Shown in pieces: positions 6,855 to 15,572 of a DNA stretch of 30,309 nucleotides. The notes below the pieces were generated by a model. It was not told the DNA's origin and did not search any database. It saw only the letters and a list, made by a program, of their open reading frames with translations. The translations under genes and the position numbers were made by a program. The DNA lies in IMG/VR virus record IMGVR_UViG_3300021364_000116, positions 1 through 30,309 of that record; one strand, written 5' to 3'. Origin of the DNA: a virus. Positions within the stretch are counted from its first letter, which is position 1. Each line of letters starts with the position of its first letter.

Positions 6855-8294
6855 ATGAATAAAAGTTTTAAACACATACCTAAAGACCAAAGAAAAAAGA
6901 TATTATTAATCTGTGATGATATTAGAGTACATTCTGGAGTAGCAACTATTGCTAAAGAAATTGTAATACATACAGCACATCATTTTAATTGGGTCAATAT
7001 TGCTGGAGCTATTAAACATCCAGATCTAGGGAAAAAAATTGACATTAGTAAAAGTACTAATGAAGTTGCTGGTATAGATGATGCTAGTACCTTTTTATAC
7101 CCAGTTAATGGATATGGGGATCCATTTTTATTAAGAAATATAATAAATCTAGAGAAACCTGATGCCATTATGTTAATTACTGATCCAAGATATTTTACTT
7201 GGGTATTTAATATGGAAGCTGAGATTAGAAAGAAAATCCCTATTGCTTACTTAAATATTTGGGATGATTATCCTGCTCCAATGTATAATAAAGCATATTA
7301 TGAAGCATGTGATTTATTAATGGGTATATCAAAACAAACAGTAAATATTAATGATATAGTATTAGGAGATAAAGCTAAAGATAGATTACTTAGGTATGTT
7401 CCTCATGGTTTAAACCCAGACATTTATAAACCAATTTCAGATGAGGATGAAGAATTAAAAAAATTCAAGAAAGATTTCTTTAATAATGATATTCCTGAAT
7501 TTGTAGCATTCTTTAATTCTAGAAACATTAGACGTAAACAAATCCCAGATACAATGATGGCTTTTAGGGTGTTTTTAGATGGTTTAGACAAAGAAAAAGC
7601 AGGCAAATGTAAATTAGTTTTACACACAGAAGCTGTTACAGATGCTGGAACTGACTTATATAAAGTAGCTGAATACTTATTTGGAGAAAGTTATCCAAAT
7701 GCTATTAAGTTTTCACATAATAAATTATCCCAACAACAATTAAATTGGCTTTATAATATAGCTGATGTTCAAATTCTTATTACTTCAAATGAAGGTTGGG
7801 GGTTAACTATCACAGAAGCAATATTAGCTGGGACACCTATTATATCTAATGTAACAGGTGGAATGCAAGATCAAATGAGATTCATTGACGAGAATGGAGA
7901 GTGGTTTACACCAAGTTCAGAAGTACCTTCTAATCACAGAGGTACTTACAAAGAACATGGTGAATGGGCATTTCCAGTTTACCCGACTTCAAGATCAATA
8001 CAAGGTTCTCCCCCAACCCCCTATATCTATGATGATAGATGTGCTTGGGAAGATGTAACTGAAAGATTATTTGAAGTTTATAACTTAGATAGAAAAACAA
8101 GAAAAAAAGCAGGTCTTAAAGGTAGAGAATGGGCTATGTCTGATGAAGCTGGATTTACAGCTCAACATCAAGCAAATAGAGTAATGGAAGCTTTTAATAC
8201 TTTATTCGATACTTGGAAACCTAGAGAAAAGTATGAAATCGTTAATGCCACTAAACATAAAGGTAACTTTTTAACCCATAAAATTATATATTAA
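6855..8294 (+). CDS. Glycosyltransferase, GT4-like (GT-B fold)
   Basis: A 479 aa protein with two Rossmann-like halves. The N-terminal half opens KKILLICDDIRVHSGVATIA, a Gly-containing acceptor-side loop. The C-terminal half has YVPHGLNPDIYKP and the signature NEGWGLTITEAILAGTPII, followed by SNVTGG, which is the donor-binding E-x7-E region of GT4 enzymes. These transfer a sugar from a nucleotide-sugar with retention. An insertion after EWFTPSSEV is rich in Pro and aromatic residues. It starts the series of glycosyltransferases in this operon. The donor and acceptor cannot be read from the sequence. Confidence 0.9.
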   Translation: MNKSFKHIPKDQRKKILLICDDIRVHSGVATIAKEIVIHTAHHFNWVNIAGAIKHPDLGKKIDISKSTNEVAGIDDASTFLYPVNGYGDPFLLRNIINLEKPDAIMLITDPRYFTWVFNMEAEIRKKIPIAYLNIWDDYPAPMYNKAYYEACDLLMGISKQTVNINDIVLGDKAKDRLLRYVPHGLNPDIYKPISDEDEELKKFKKDFFNNDIPEFVAFFNSRNIRRKQIPDTMMAFRVFLDGLDKEKAGKCKLVLHTEAVTDAGTDLYKVAEYLFGESYPNAIKFSHNKLSQQQLNWLYNIADVQILITSNEGWGLTITEAILAGTPIISNVTGGMQDQMRFIDENGEWFTPSSEVPSNHRGTYKEHGEWAFPVYPTSRSIQGSPPTPYIYDDRCAWEDVTERLFEVYNLDRKTRKKAGLKGREWAMSDEAGFTAQHQANRVMEAFNTLFDTWKPREKYEIVNATKHKGNFLTHKIIY

Positions 8295-9593
8295 ATGAGC
8301 AAACCAGTTTTTGTAATTAGTTGTCCTTTTGACACTTACTCAGGTTATGGAGCTAGATCTAGAGATTTAGTTAAAGCTATAATCGAATTAGATAAATATA
8401 ATGTAAAACTTTTACCTCAAAGATGGGGAAGTACCTCATGGGGATTTTGTAAAGATCACCCTGAATGGGAATTTTTATATAATCATTCTATTCAACCAAA
8501 TCAAATAAAACAACAACCTGAAATTTGGATGCAAATTACAATTCCAAATGAATTCCAACCTCAAGGCAAATTTAATATAGGTTGTACAGCAGGAATTGAA
8601 GCTACAGCATGTAAACAAGAATGGATTGAGGGATTAAATAGAATGAATGTAAACTGGGTTTCATCCTCATTTGCTAAAGGTATGTTTGAAAGTGTTAAGT
8701 ATGAAGTAAAAAATAAAAACACTAATCAAGTTCAAAGAATACTTAAAGTAGAAAAACCTATTGAAGTAGTGTTTGAAGGGGCTAATTTAGACATTTATAA
8801 ATCTATACCTTCTCAAGATATTAAAACATTTGATTTTAAAGATATTCCTGAATCATTTTGTTATTTAAATGTAGGACATTGGATGCAAGGTCATTTTGGA
8901 CATGATAGAAAAAATTTAGGAGTTTTAGTTAAATCTTTTTATGAAACATTTAAAGGACCTTTAATTAAAAATAAACCTGCTTTAATATTGAAAGTATCTC
9001 AAGGAGTTGCTTCATATATGAGTAGAGAAGCAGTATTAGATAAAATTAATAGTATAAAAAGTACTATAAATTCAACTTCATTGCCTAACATTTATTTAAT
9101 AAATGGAGAGTTTACAGATTCAGAAATGAATGAATTATATAACCACCCAAAAGTTAAAGCTATGATTAGTTTAACCAAAGGGGAAGGATATGGCAGACCA
9201 TTACTTGAATTTAGTTTAACAGGCAAACCTGTAATAGTTTCAGGTTGGTCAGGACACTTAGATTTTATTAAACCAGATATGAGCACATTATTAAATGGAA
9301 CTTTAGAAAATGTACATCCATCAGCTGCTAATAATTGGTTAATTCCTGAAGCTCAATGGTTTAAAGTAGATGAATCTAGTGTAGGAAGACATTTAAAGGA
9401 TTGTTATAAAAAATATAAAATTTATAGTACAAATTCTAAGAAACAGAAAAATTATAGCAAAAAACAATTTAGTTATGGGGAAATGAAAAATAGAATTGAT
9501 AATGTACTAAGTGCTTATGTACCTGATTTTCCAACTCAAGTAGAATTAAAACTACCAGAGATTGAATTACCTAAATTACAAAAAGTAGAATAA
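8295..9593 (+). CDS. Glycosyltransferase, GT4-like
   Basis: A 432 aa GT-B type protein. The start FVISCPFDTYSGYGARSRDL has the glycine-rich acceptor loop, and the C-terminal donor site reads LTKGEGYGRPLLEFSLTGKP followed by VIVSGWSGHLDF, matching the GT4 E-x7-E region. VFEGANLDIYK (near residue 157) corresponds to the linker seen in related enzymes. It starts directly after the previous glycosyltransferase stop and shares its last A with the next ATG, so the genes are cotranslated. It is probably paired with the preceding enzyme in extending one glycan. Confidence 0.87.
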   Translation: MSKPVFVISCPFDTYSGYGARSRDLVKAIIELDKYNVKLLPQRWGSTSWGFCKDHPEWEFLYNHSIQPNQIKQQPEIWMQITIPNEFQPQGKFNIGCTAGIEATACKQEWIEGLNRMNVNWVSSSFAKGMFESVKYEVKNKNTNQVQRILKVEKPIEVVFEGANLDIYKSIPSQDIKTFDFKDIPESFCYLNVGHWMQGHFGHDRKNLGVLVKSFYETFKGPLIKNKPALILKVSQGVASYMSREAVLDKINSIKSTINSTSLPNIYLINGEFTDSEMNELYNHPKVKAMISLTKGEGYGRPLLEFSLTGKPVIVSGWSGHLDFIKPDMSTLLNGTLENVHPSAANNWLIPEAQWFKVDESSVGRHLKDCYKKYKIYSTNSKKQKNYSKKQFSYGEMKNRIDNVLSAYVPDFPTQVELKLPEIELPKLQKVE

Positions 9594-10033
9594 TGAATTT
9601 TGATGAATTAAAAGAATGTTCTAGATGTGGTTCTGATGCTTGTTATAGTCAAGAAGTCACTGATGAAATTAAAATAGAATTATGTTATGGTTGTGGGTTC
9701 CAGTCTAATAGTCTTATGACTAAGGGTTCCGAATTTTTTAATGAACAATGGGAATTACTCCCAGAGTTGTATAAAGTGTTAATGGATGAAGAAGAAGACA
9801 CAGGGAAAATTTGGATGCCAACAACTATTAATATAAAAGATAAGGGAATGGTATTTGCTGATGGTAAATCTAGAAGTAACTGGAAATGGGCTGGAGTAAA
9901 AGCAGTTCCTGTTAATGAAGAAGAAAAAGATAAATTTAAAGATGAAAAATTTAGAGCAGACATGACTACACTAAAACATTTTGAAGAACGTGATTTTATG
10001 GATGCTCTTTCTTATATTGATGTAATACCATGA
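9593..10033 (+). CDS. Zinc-ribbon protein of unknown function
   Basis: 146 aa with a four-cysteine ribbon at the start: C9-x2-C12 and C31-x2-C34 (CSRCG and CYGCG). The rest is acidic and contains WELLPELYKVLMDEEED and KHFEERDFMDALSYI. I cannot name the family. The ribbon probably binds zinc for structure or nucleic acid contact. It lies between glycosyltransferase genes and overlaps both neighbours by one to four bases, so it is expressed with them even if its role differs. Confidence 0.75.
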   Translation: MNFDELKECSRCGSDACYSQEVTDEIKIELCYGCGFQSNSLMTKGSEFFNEQWELLPELYKVLMDEEEDTGKIWMPTTINIKDKGMVFADGKSRSNWKWAGVKAVPVNEEEKDKFKDEKFRADMTTLKHFEERDFMDALSYIDVIP

Positions 10034-10470
10034 AAGGATTAGGTGATTTAGTAGCAAAAGTAATCTCAGTTGTTACTTTAGGCCAAGGAAAAAGAATAGC
10101 TACTTATGTAGCTAAGTTAAGAGGTAAAGAAGATTGTGGTTGTAATAAAAGACAAGATTATTTAAATGAAAAATTTAGTTTTAAACCTAAAGAAATGAAA
10201 TTAACAGTTTTAGATTGGACTGAATCCTGGCATTTAGTCAGACAACAAGTATCCTGTTCTTGCCAGTTTGATTATGGTTATTTGGAAGTTAAAGATAAGG
10301 ATCATAAATTTATTGCTGAAGCAAAATTTGATGCTCCACCTATGTTAAATGGTCAATTAAAAAAATTAGAAATTGGTATTAATCCTTTAATGGATCCTAG
10401 TTATTTTGAAATTAGATTTCATAAAAAAGAAGGTGGGTATACCTTACCTATAAAAGTTGAAATTAAATGA
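10030..10470 (+). CDS. Unknown protein with CGC motif and beta-rich C-terminus
   Basis: 146 aa. The N-terminal 50 residues have a mildly hydrophobic helix GDLVAKVISVVTLG and the element EDCGCNKRQDYLNEKF, a pattern I associate with small conserved phage proteins. The C-terminal 90 residues are predicted beta strands (MKLTVLDW, FEIRFHKKEGGY) and include a second Cys pair CSC. This may be a short conserved N-terminal module fused to a beta sandwich. No function can be assigned. Confidence 0.7.
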   Translation: MKGLGDLVAKVISVVTLGQGKRIATYVAKLRGKEDCGCNKRQDYLNEKFSFKPKEMKLTVLDWTESWHLVRQQVSCSCQFDYGYLEVKDKDHKFIAEAKFDAPPMLNGQLKKLEIGINPLMDPSYFEIRFHKKEGGYTLPIKVEIK

Positions 10471-11090
10471 AAATAAGTTATGCAATTACTGTTTGTAATG
10501 AAAAGTTAGAAGTTAAACGTTTAGTTGACTTTTTACTAGCTAACAAACGCCAACAAGATGAAATTGTTGTACTTTATGACCAAAAAAATGGTGATGAAGA
10601 AGTAATTAATATGCTTACTAAATTAAATAAATTACCTAATTTTCAAGTATGGAGAGGATTTTTTGAAAATCATTTTGCTGATTGGAAAAATAAATTAACT
10701 GAATACTGTGACGGTGACTACATTTTTCAGATTGATGCTGATGAAATGGTTACGGAAGTTTTACTTGGTTACTTACCTTCTATATTAGAAAGTAATCCTG
10801 ATAATGAAGTTTATTTAGTACCTAGAGTAAATACAGTATCAGGTTTAACTCAAGAACATATTACTAAATGGAGGTGGAATGTAGATGATGAAGAGAGAAT
10901 AAATTGGCCTGACTATCAATGGCGTATTTGGCAAAACAAACCAGAAATTAAATGGGTAAATAAAGTACATGAAAAGCTAGAGGGATTTAAAACTTATGCT
11001 CCCCTCCCAGCTCATACTGAATTAGCTTTACAACACCCTAAAACAATAGAAAGACAAGTCAAACAAAACAATTATTATAGTACATTATGA
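10467..11090 (+). CDS. Glycosyltransferase family 2-like (GT-A)
   Basis: A 207 aa GT-A protein. The start ISYAITVCNEKLEVKRLVDF is the usual nucleotide-binding strand of GT2, and DYIFQIDADEM (residues about 85-95) carries the DxD metal site. The segment RIWQNKPEIKWVNKVHEKL resembles the acceptor-side region of WaaE-type lipopolysaccharide glycosyltransferases. It is short, so it is a minimal catalytic domain. It probably adds one sugar in the glycan built by this operon. ATGA overlaps both sides. Confidence 0.85.
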   Translation: MKISYAITVCNEKLEVKRLVDFLLANKRQQDEIVVLYDQKNGDEEVINMLTKLNKLPNFQVWRGFFENHFADWKNKLTEYCDGDYIFQIDADEMVTEVLLGYLPSILESNPDNEVYLVPRVNTVSGLTQEHITKWRWNVDDEERINWPDYQWRIWQNKPEIKWVNKVHEKLEGFKTYAPLPAHTELALQHPKTIERQVKQNNYYSTL

Positions 11091-11305
11091 AAAAGAAAAT
11101 GATAGCATTGGCATTAGTTAGTATTTTAATCTTTAGCTGTGGAGCTAAAAAACCATCTTGGGAATATAAAAAAGCACCAGATAGTTTATTTGAAGTAGTA
11201 AACATAAAAGATAACCCAAAGGTAACTCAAAACGATAAAACAATATTGGGAATATTATTCTCAGGTATGGTTTTATTTGTTTTACACACATTTACAACAA
11301 GATAA
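11087..11305 (+). CDS. Small predicted lipoprotein with C-terminal membrane segment
   Basis: 72 aa. The first 18 residues are a basic start plus hydrophobic stretch ending in the lipobox IFSC, so Cys18 could be lipidated. The mature part is short and polar, then a hydrophobic segment ILGILFSGMVLFVLHTF forms a possible transmembrane helix near the end. A lipoprotein that also spans a membrane is reminiscent of spanin-like or superinfection-exclusion proteins, but nothing here proves either. It sits within the glycosyltransferase operon, overlapping by four bases. Confidence 0.72.
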   Translation: MKKKMIALALVSILIFSCGAKKPSWEYKKAPDSLFEVVNIKDNPKVTQNDKTILGILFSGMVLFVLHTFTTR

Positions 11306-11308
11306 ATT

Positions 11309-11449
11309 ATGATAAAAAATCAAGATAACGGCAACAACCAACTCAATCAAATTCGTAATGAATTTAACGGAAGAGTTGAATCAAAAAAATATATGGGAAA
11401 TGCCCCAAGAGTAAAGTTTAACAATAAAAGAAGATATAGAACAATATGA
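11309..11449 (+). CDS. Small basic protein, 46 aa
   Basis: A short frame from ATG at 11309 to TGA at 11447-11449, overlapping the next start by four bases. The protein is rich in Asn, Lys and Arg (QDNGNNQLNQIRNEF, then NNKRRYRTI at the end) and has no hydrophobic core. It fills the gap between two well supported genes and keeps the ATGA coupling, which is the main support for it being real. Confidence 0.6.
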   Translation: MIKNQDNGNNQLNQIRNEFNGRVESKKYMGNAPRVKFNNKRRYRTI

Positions 11450-12588
11450 AAAAAGTATGGTATGCTCCTTATAAGCATGAAGCTTATGGTCAAGAAGAAA
11501 TTGATGCTGTAGTTGAATCTCTGAAATCAGGTTGGTTAGGAGGACAAGGTCCTAAATCAGTTGAATTTGAAGAAAAAATTGCTAAAACATTTGGTAAAAA
11601 ATATGGTGTATTTGTTAATTCGGGTTCATCAGCATGTTTATTAGCTATTGCTGCTTTAGATTTACCTAAGGGGACAAAAATTATTACCCCTGCTTGTACA
11701 TTTGCTACTACGTTAGCTCCTATTATTCAATTAGGATATGTGCCTGTATTTGTAGATGTAGATTTAACTACATATTGTGCAAATATAGACCAAGTTATAG
11801 CTAAAGTAACAGATGATACATCAGCAATTATGCTCCCAAATTTAATTGGTAATAAACCAGATTGGCCCAAACTTAAAAAAGCATTAGTTGATATGGGTAG
11901 AGAAGATATTTACCTAATTGAAGATTCAGCTGATACTTTAACTCAAACACCTGAAACAGATGTTGCTACTACCAGTTTTTATGCTTCACACGTTATTACA
12001 GCTGGTGGAGTAGGTGGAATGGTAATGTATAATGATAAAAAGCATGTTACTAAATGTTTACAATATAGAGACTGGGGTAGATTAGGTGATGATTCTGAAA
12101 TTATGGATGATAGATTTAATCATATAGTAGATGGGATCCCTTATGACCATAAATTTTTATACTCAGTATTAGGTTACCATATGAAAGCTAGTGAAATGAA
12201 TGCTGCATTTGGTATTGTACAATTAGAAAGATTTGGTGTTAATAGTAAAATTAGAAGAGATAATATTGAACGTTATCTTAAAAATTTACAAGGTGTGGGT
12301 GATTTAGTTTTACCTGATGATAGTATTAAACCAAATTGGCTAGCTATGCCTTTACAAACAGAAAAAAGATTTGAATTACTTCACTTCTTAGAAGATAATA
12401 ATATACAAACTAGAGTTACATTTGCTGGGAACGTTACTAGACACCCTGTTTATAGAGAGTATTTAGATGATTTTGAAAACTCAGATACTATCATGAAAAA
12501 TGGTTTCTTACTAGGGGCGCACCATGGAATGACAGTTGAAGATGTAGATTATGTTTGTGATAAAATAAAAGAATTTTTTAATCAATAA
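11446..12588 (+). CDS. DegT/DnrJ-fold PLP enzyme with His in place of the catalytic Lys (3-dehydratase-like)
   Basis: 380 aa with the full DegT/EryC1/StrS layout: SGWLGGQGPKSVEFEE, GVFVNSGSSACLLA (phosphate-binding Ser), ATTLAPIIQLG, and VDVDLTTYCANID. PLP is contacted by the Asp in LIEDSADTL. Aminotransferases of this fold have Lys in the sequence S-F-x-x-x-K; here it is TSFYASHVITAGG with His182 (codon 11989-11991). ColD and the E1 3-dehydrase, which remove the C3 hydroxyl of 4-keto-6-deoxy sugars, use His at this spot. So I infer dehydratase-type chemistry rather than aminotransfer. An RmlB-like 4,6-dehydratase downstream could supply the substrate. Confidence 0.85.
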   Translation: MKKVWYAPYKHEAYGQEEIDAVVESLKSGWLGGQGPKSVEFEEKIAKTFGKKYGVFVNSGSSACLLAIAALDLPKGTKIITPACTFATTLAPIIQLGYVPVFVDVDLTTYCANIDQVIAKVTDDTSAIMLPNLIGNKPDWPKLKKALVDMGREDIYLIEDSADTLTQTPETDVATTSFYASHVITAGGVGGMVMYNDKKHVTKCLQYRDWGRLGDDSEIMDDRFNHIVDGIPYDHKFLYSVLGYHMKASEMNAAFGIVQLERFGVNSKIRRDNIERYLKNLQGVGDLVLPDDSIKPNWLAMPLQTEKRFELLHFLEDNNIQTRVTFAGNVTRHPVYREYLDDFENSDTIMKNGFLLGAHHGMTVEDVDYVCDKIKEFFNQ

Positions 12589-12589
12589 T

Positions 12590-13216
12590 ATGGAATTTAT
12601 AAATTACGATACCGAGAAATACAATTTTAGAAAAATAATTGAAGATATTTTAGAAACAGATAATCTAGAAAAAATTCATTTAAAACAAAGTTACGAATTA
12701 TTTGTTAAAGGTACTGATCAATCAACAGTATGGCATAGAAGATACTATGATAACTTAGATAAATTTTTACCTTTATATAATGAATTTATTAATGAAGTTG
12801 TAAAACCAACATTTGGTGAGGATGTAGTGTACCAAAAAATACCTACATTTAGAACTCAATTAGTAAATAATTTAGGTGTATTTGAATTTCATAGAGATAG
12901 AGATTATTCTCATAATGAAGAAGAAAGAAATTTCTTCTTACCATTTACAGATGCTTATTCAACAAATACAATTTGGGTTGAATCAGAAGAAGATAAAGCA
13001 GATTATTCACCAATGAATACTCTTTATGGTCAAGTAGTAAAATGGAATGGTAATAGCTTAATGCATGGAAATAAACAAAATAATACTCTTAATACTAGAG
13101 TAAGTGTTGATTTTAGATGTATTCCTTTATCAAAATATAGTGAAGAAGAAGGTGCAGCTGCTATATACTCTAAAATGAAATTTAAAGTTGGAGATTATTA
13201 CGAAGTAACAAAATGA
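12590..13216 (+). CDS. 2-oxoglutarate/Fe(II) oxygenase, StrG-like
   Basis: 208 aa. The facial triad reads H101-x-D103 in FEFHRDRDYSH and a distal H159 in LMHGN, with R170 in NTRVSVDFR placed to hold 2-oxoglutarate. Together with IPTFRTQLVNNLGVFEF and LPFTDAYSTNTIWVESEE this resembles StrG-type proteins from aminoglycoside and glycan clusters. Such enzymes hydroxylate or desaturate small molecules or sugars. Its place between a sugar PLP enzyme and a sugar reductase suggests a nucleotide-sugar or glycan substrate. It overlaps the following gene by four bases. Confidence 0.82.
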   Translation: MEFINYDTEKYNFRKIIEDILETDNLEKIHLKQSYELFVKGTDQSTVWHRRYYDNLDKFLPLYNEFINEVVKPTFGEDVVYQKIPTFRTQLVNNLGVFEFHRDRDYSHNEEERNFFLPFTDAYSTNTIWVESEEDKADYSPMNTLYGQVVKWNGNSLMHGNKQNNTLNTRVSVDFRCIPLSKYSEEEGAAAIYSKMKFKVGDYYEVTK

Positions 13217-13890
13217 AAATATTAGTACTTGGAGATGGATTATTAGGAAATGAAATTATAAAACAAACTAAATGGGATATAGCTTCAAGAAAATTAGGTA
13301 ATTTACCCGATCTAGATGATTACGGTGGGTTAGCTAATTTAATCTACAAGTATGACGTAGTAATAAATTGCATTGCTCATACAGATACTTATTCGACTGA
13401 GAAAAAACCTCACTATGATATAAATTTTAAATTTGTAGCTTTATTAAGTGATGTTTGTGAAGACGAAGATATAAAATTAGTTCATATATCTACTGAGTTT
13501 GTTTATGCTAATAATAAAGGATTGCCTACTGAAGAAGATATCCCCGCCCCAGGAAATACCTGGTATGGTCTTACAAAATTATTAGCTGATGAATACATTC
13601 AATTATGTAATAGTAATTATTTAATTTGTAGAGAACTACATAAACCAAACCCATTCCCATATTCAGAAGTATGGGATGTTTATACTTCAGGAGATACAGT
13701 AAATAAAATAGCGGGACTAATTATAAAACTAATTAATAAAAATGCTAGTGGGGTTTTTAATGTAGGAACAGGCAGTAAAAATTTAAAGGAGTTAGCTCCA
13801 TTTAGTAAAGGTATTCCTGCTCCCCCTCATGTTCCAAAAGATACTAGAATGAATCTGGATAAACTAAATGAATTTTTAGGATGCAAATAA
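13213..13890 (+). CDS. RmlD-like NAD(P)-dependent sugar reductase/epimerase, short form
   Basis: 225 aa extended SDR fold. MKILVLGDGLLGNEI gives the G-x2-G-x2-G nucleotide loop, followed by VVINCIAHTDTYSTE, then the catalytic HISTEFVY and YGLTK (Tyr and Lys). It resembles dTDP-4-dehydrorhamnose reductases but is about 60 residues shorter, lacking part of the C-terminal substrate region. It may reduce a 4-keto sugar produced by the RmlB-like enzyme. The TEFVY in place of the more usual TDYVF is a conservative change. Confidence 0.82.
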   Translation: MKILVLGDGLLGNEIIKQTKWDIASRKLGNLPDLDDYGGLANLIYKYDVVINCIAHTDTYSTEKKPHYDINFKFVALLSDVCEDEDIKLVHISTEFVYANNKGLPTEEDIPAPGNTWYGLTKLLADEYIQLCNSNYLICRELHKPNPFPYSEVWDVYTSGDTVNKIAGLIIKLINKNASGVFNVGTGSKNLKELAPFSKGIPAPPHVPKDTRMNLDKLNEFLGCK

Positions 13891-14681
13891 AAGATTTAGT
13901 AAATAAAAGTTGGTATGGTACTACAGGACACATTAAGTCTGAAGATGATTTAATCCTTGTAGAAAGATATATTAAATATAATCTTATATTTTTAAAAAAG
14001 TTTAAAGGTATAATTACATCTATTAATTGTGATCCTAAAGATATAGATTTAAAATGTAAAAATATTGAAATATGGGAAAAATATTTTGATAATGTGGTTC
14101 AATTAGAATGTCCTGCTAATAGAGGATATAATTTCGGGGTAGCGGATTTAGATAACCTAATTATTGATTATTGTAAAGAAAATAATATTGATTGGGTCTG
14201 TAAATCAGATAATGATATGATATTAGATTTATCCTTTTTAGAGAAAGAAATTGATGATTCTGATTTTTATTATATAAATGGTGTTGGATTTGGGGGCCTT
14301 CAAGCATATGATTTTGATATTGAAAAAGTAATGGTTGAAGATTTTTTTCCTCAAACAAATTTTTATTTTTTAAATACCTCTAAAGTAGATTTTTTAAATG
14401 ATAAAAAGTATTTAGATAAAACTTATAAACAAGTAAGTGAAATAGAAAATTATAATGGAAAAGTTTGGGAATATATTGAAGATTGGACTTGTGAAAGATT
14501 TTTAGCTAATTGTGTAGAACGAAATAATTTAAAAAAATTCCATCTCATTAGTAAACCTAAATATAAAAAATTACTAGAACACATCTTTAATAGTAGAGTG
14601 ATAGACTGTAGTTATAAAAACATAATGATAGAAGGAGTATGTCATTATCATTTTGAAAATCAAACAATAACTTTAATATGA
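13881..14681 (+). CDS. Probable glycosyltransferase, GT-A type
   Basis: 266 aa. The middle part ANRGYNFGVADLDNLI (about residues 74-89) then NIDWVCKSDNDMIL is a GT2-like arrangement, where the N-R-G-x-N region contacts the donor and SDNDM is a DxD-like metal site. The C-terminal region ends with HFENQTITLI and is Lys/Asn-rich. The usual N-terminal strand with T-x-N is replaced by FKGIITSINCDP, so this belongs to a diverged group. It overlaps the previous gene by ten bases. Confidence 0.7.
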   Translation: MQIKDLVNKSWYGTTGHIKSEDDLILVERYIKYNLIFLKKFKGIITSINCDPKDIDLKCKNIEIWEKYFDNVVQLECPANRGYNFGVADLDNLIIDYCKENNIDWVCKSDNDMILDLSFLEKEIDDSDFYYINGVGFGGLQAYDFDIEKVMVEDFFPQTNFYFLNTSKVDFLNDKKYLDKTYKQVSEIENYNGKVWEYIEDWTCERFLANCVERNNLKKFHLISKPKYKKLLEHIFNSRVIDCSYKNIMIEGVCHYHFENQTITLI

Positions 14682-15571
14682 GAAACATAGTTTTTTTAGT
14701 ACAAGATGATAATTGTGGGGCTACTTTTATGTTAGGTAAAATGGTAAAACATGCTCTAGATCAATTTAATATAAAATCTGAAATTATTCATATCAATAAT
14801 TGGGAATTGGATTTTAGTGCATTAGATACGTTAAAAGACAGTTTAGTATTTATATATAAACATGTACCTCATAAAATAGTATTACAAAAATTAAAAGAAA
14901 ATAATAATAAATTAGTAATGGATGTAGTAGACGAATATGTTCGTCCTGGTACTACTCCTGAAAATTTGTACAGTTATGAATTTTTTGATGGTATAATCCT
15001 TAGAATGAGCCGAGTATTAAAAGAATATACTTTACCATCTCATTTAGAAATAAAAACCATTCCCCATCATTGGGATGTTAGATTACAAAATTTAGATACT
15101 ACAAATAAACCAAACCCTAAACCAGTAGTTACAATTAATGATGGTAGAGATATGCCTCATTTACAAGATTTAATTAAATTTAAAGATATAGAATTTTTAG
15201 GTAATTTTAGTTATTCTCAATTTTCAGAATTAACTGATAAATTAAATAGTTATGCTATTCATTATAATGTAAGAAATACAGATAGTGCTGCTTATAAATT
15301 TAAACCTGCTACTAAACTAGTTACTGCTGCTGCTTTAGATACTCCTTTAATTACTAATTATGATTGGGCTATTCAAGATTTAATTCCAAAGGATTATCCA
15401 TTCTTAACTGAAGGTAAAGATTATGGGGGGATTGCTAATCTTATTAATACATTCCCGGGACGAGGTTCTAAAGAACATAATTATGCTTTAGAAATTTTAA
15501 AAGAAGTTAAAGTAAAGACTGCTTTAGTAAATTTAATTCCTGAGTATTTGGAATTTTATAAACGATTTTAA
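14678..15571 (+). CDS. Probable GT-B glycosyltransferase-like protein
   Basis: 297 aa. The C-terminal half contains SAAYKFKPATKLVTAAALDT followed by PLITNYDWAIQDLI, where the KPATKLVTAAA segment is typical of the donor site of GT4-like proteins that read K-P-x-x-K-x-x-E-A in other families. The N-terminal half has LVFIYKHVPHK and MDVVDEYVRPG, matching a Rossmann-like acceptor domain. The family Glu at the donor site is not evident, so activity is uncertain. Coupled by four-base overlap to its upstream neighbour. Confidence 0.65.
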   Translation: MRNIVFLVQDDNCGATFMLGKMVKHALDQFNIKSEIIHINNWELDFSALDTLKDSLVFIYKHVPHKIVLQKLKENNNKLVMDVVDEYVRPGTTPENLYSYEFFDGIILRMSRVLKEYTLPSHLEIKTIPHHWDVRLQNLDTTNKPNPKPVVTINDGRDMPHLQDLIKFKDIEFLGNFSYSQFSELTDKLNSYAIHYNVRNTDSAAYKFKPATKLVTAAALDTPLITNYDWAIQDLIPKDYPFLTEGKDYGGIANLINTFPGRGSKEHNYALEILKEVKVKTALVNLIPEYLEFYKRF

Positions 15572-15572
15572 T

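Noticed and set aside
11446-12588. Calling the DegT-fold protein an aminotransferase
   Set aside because: The Schiff-base Lys is replaced by His182 as in ColD-type dehydratases, so I named it dehydratase-like.
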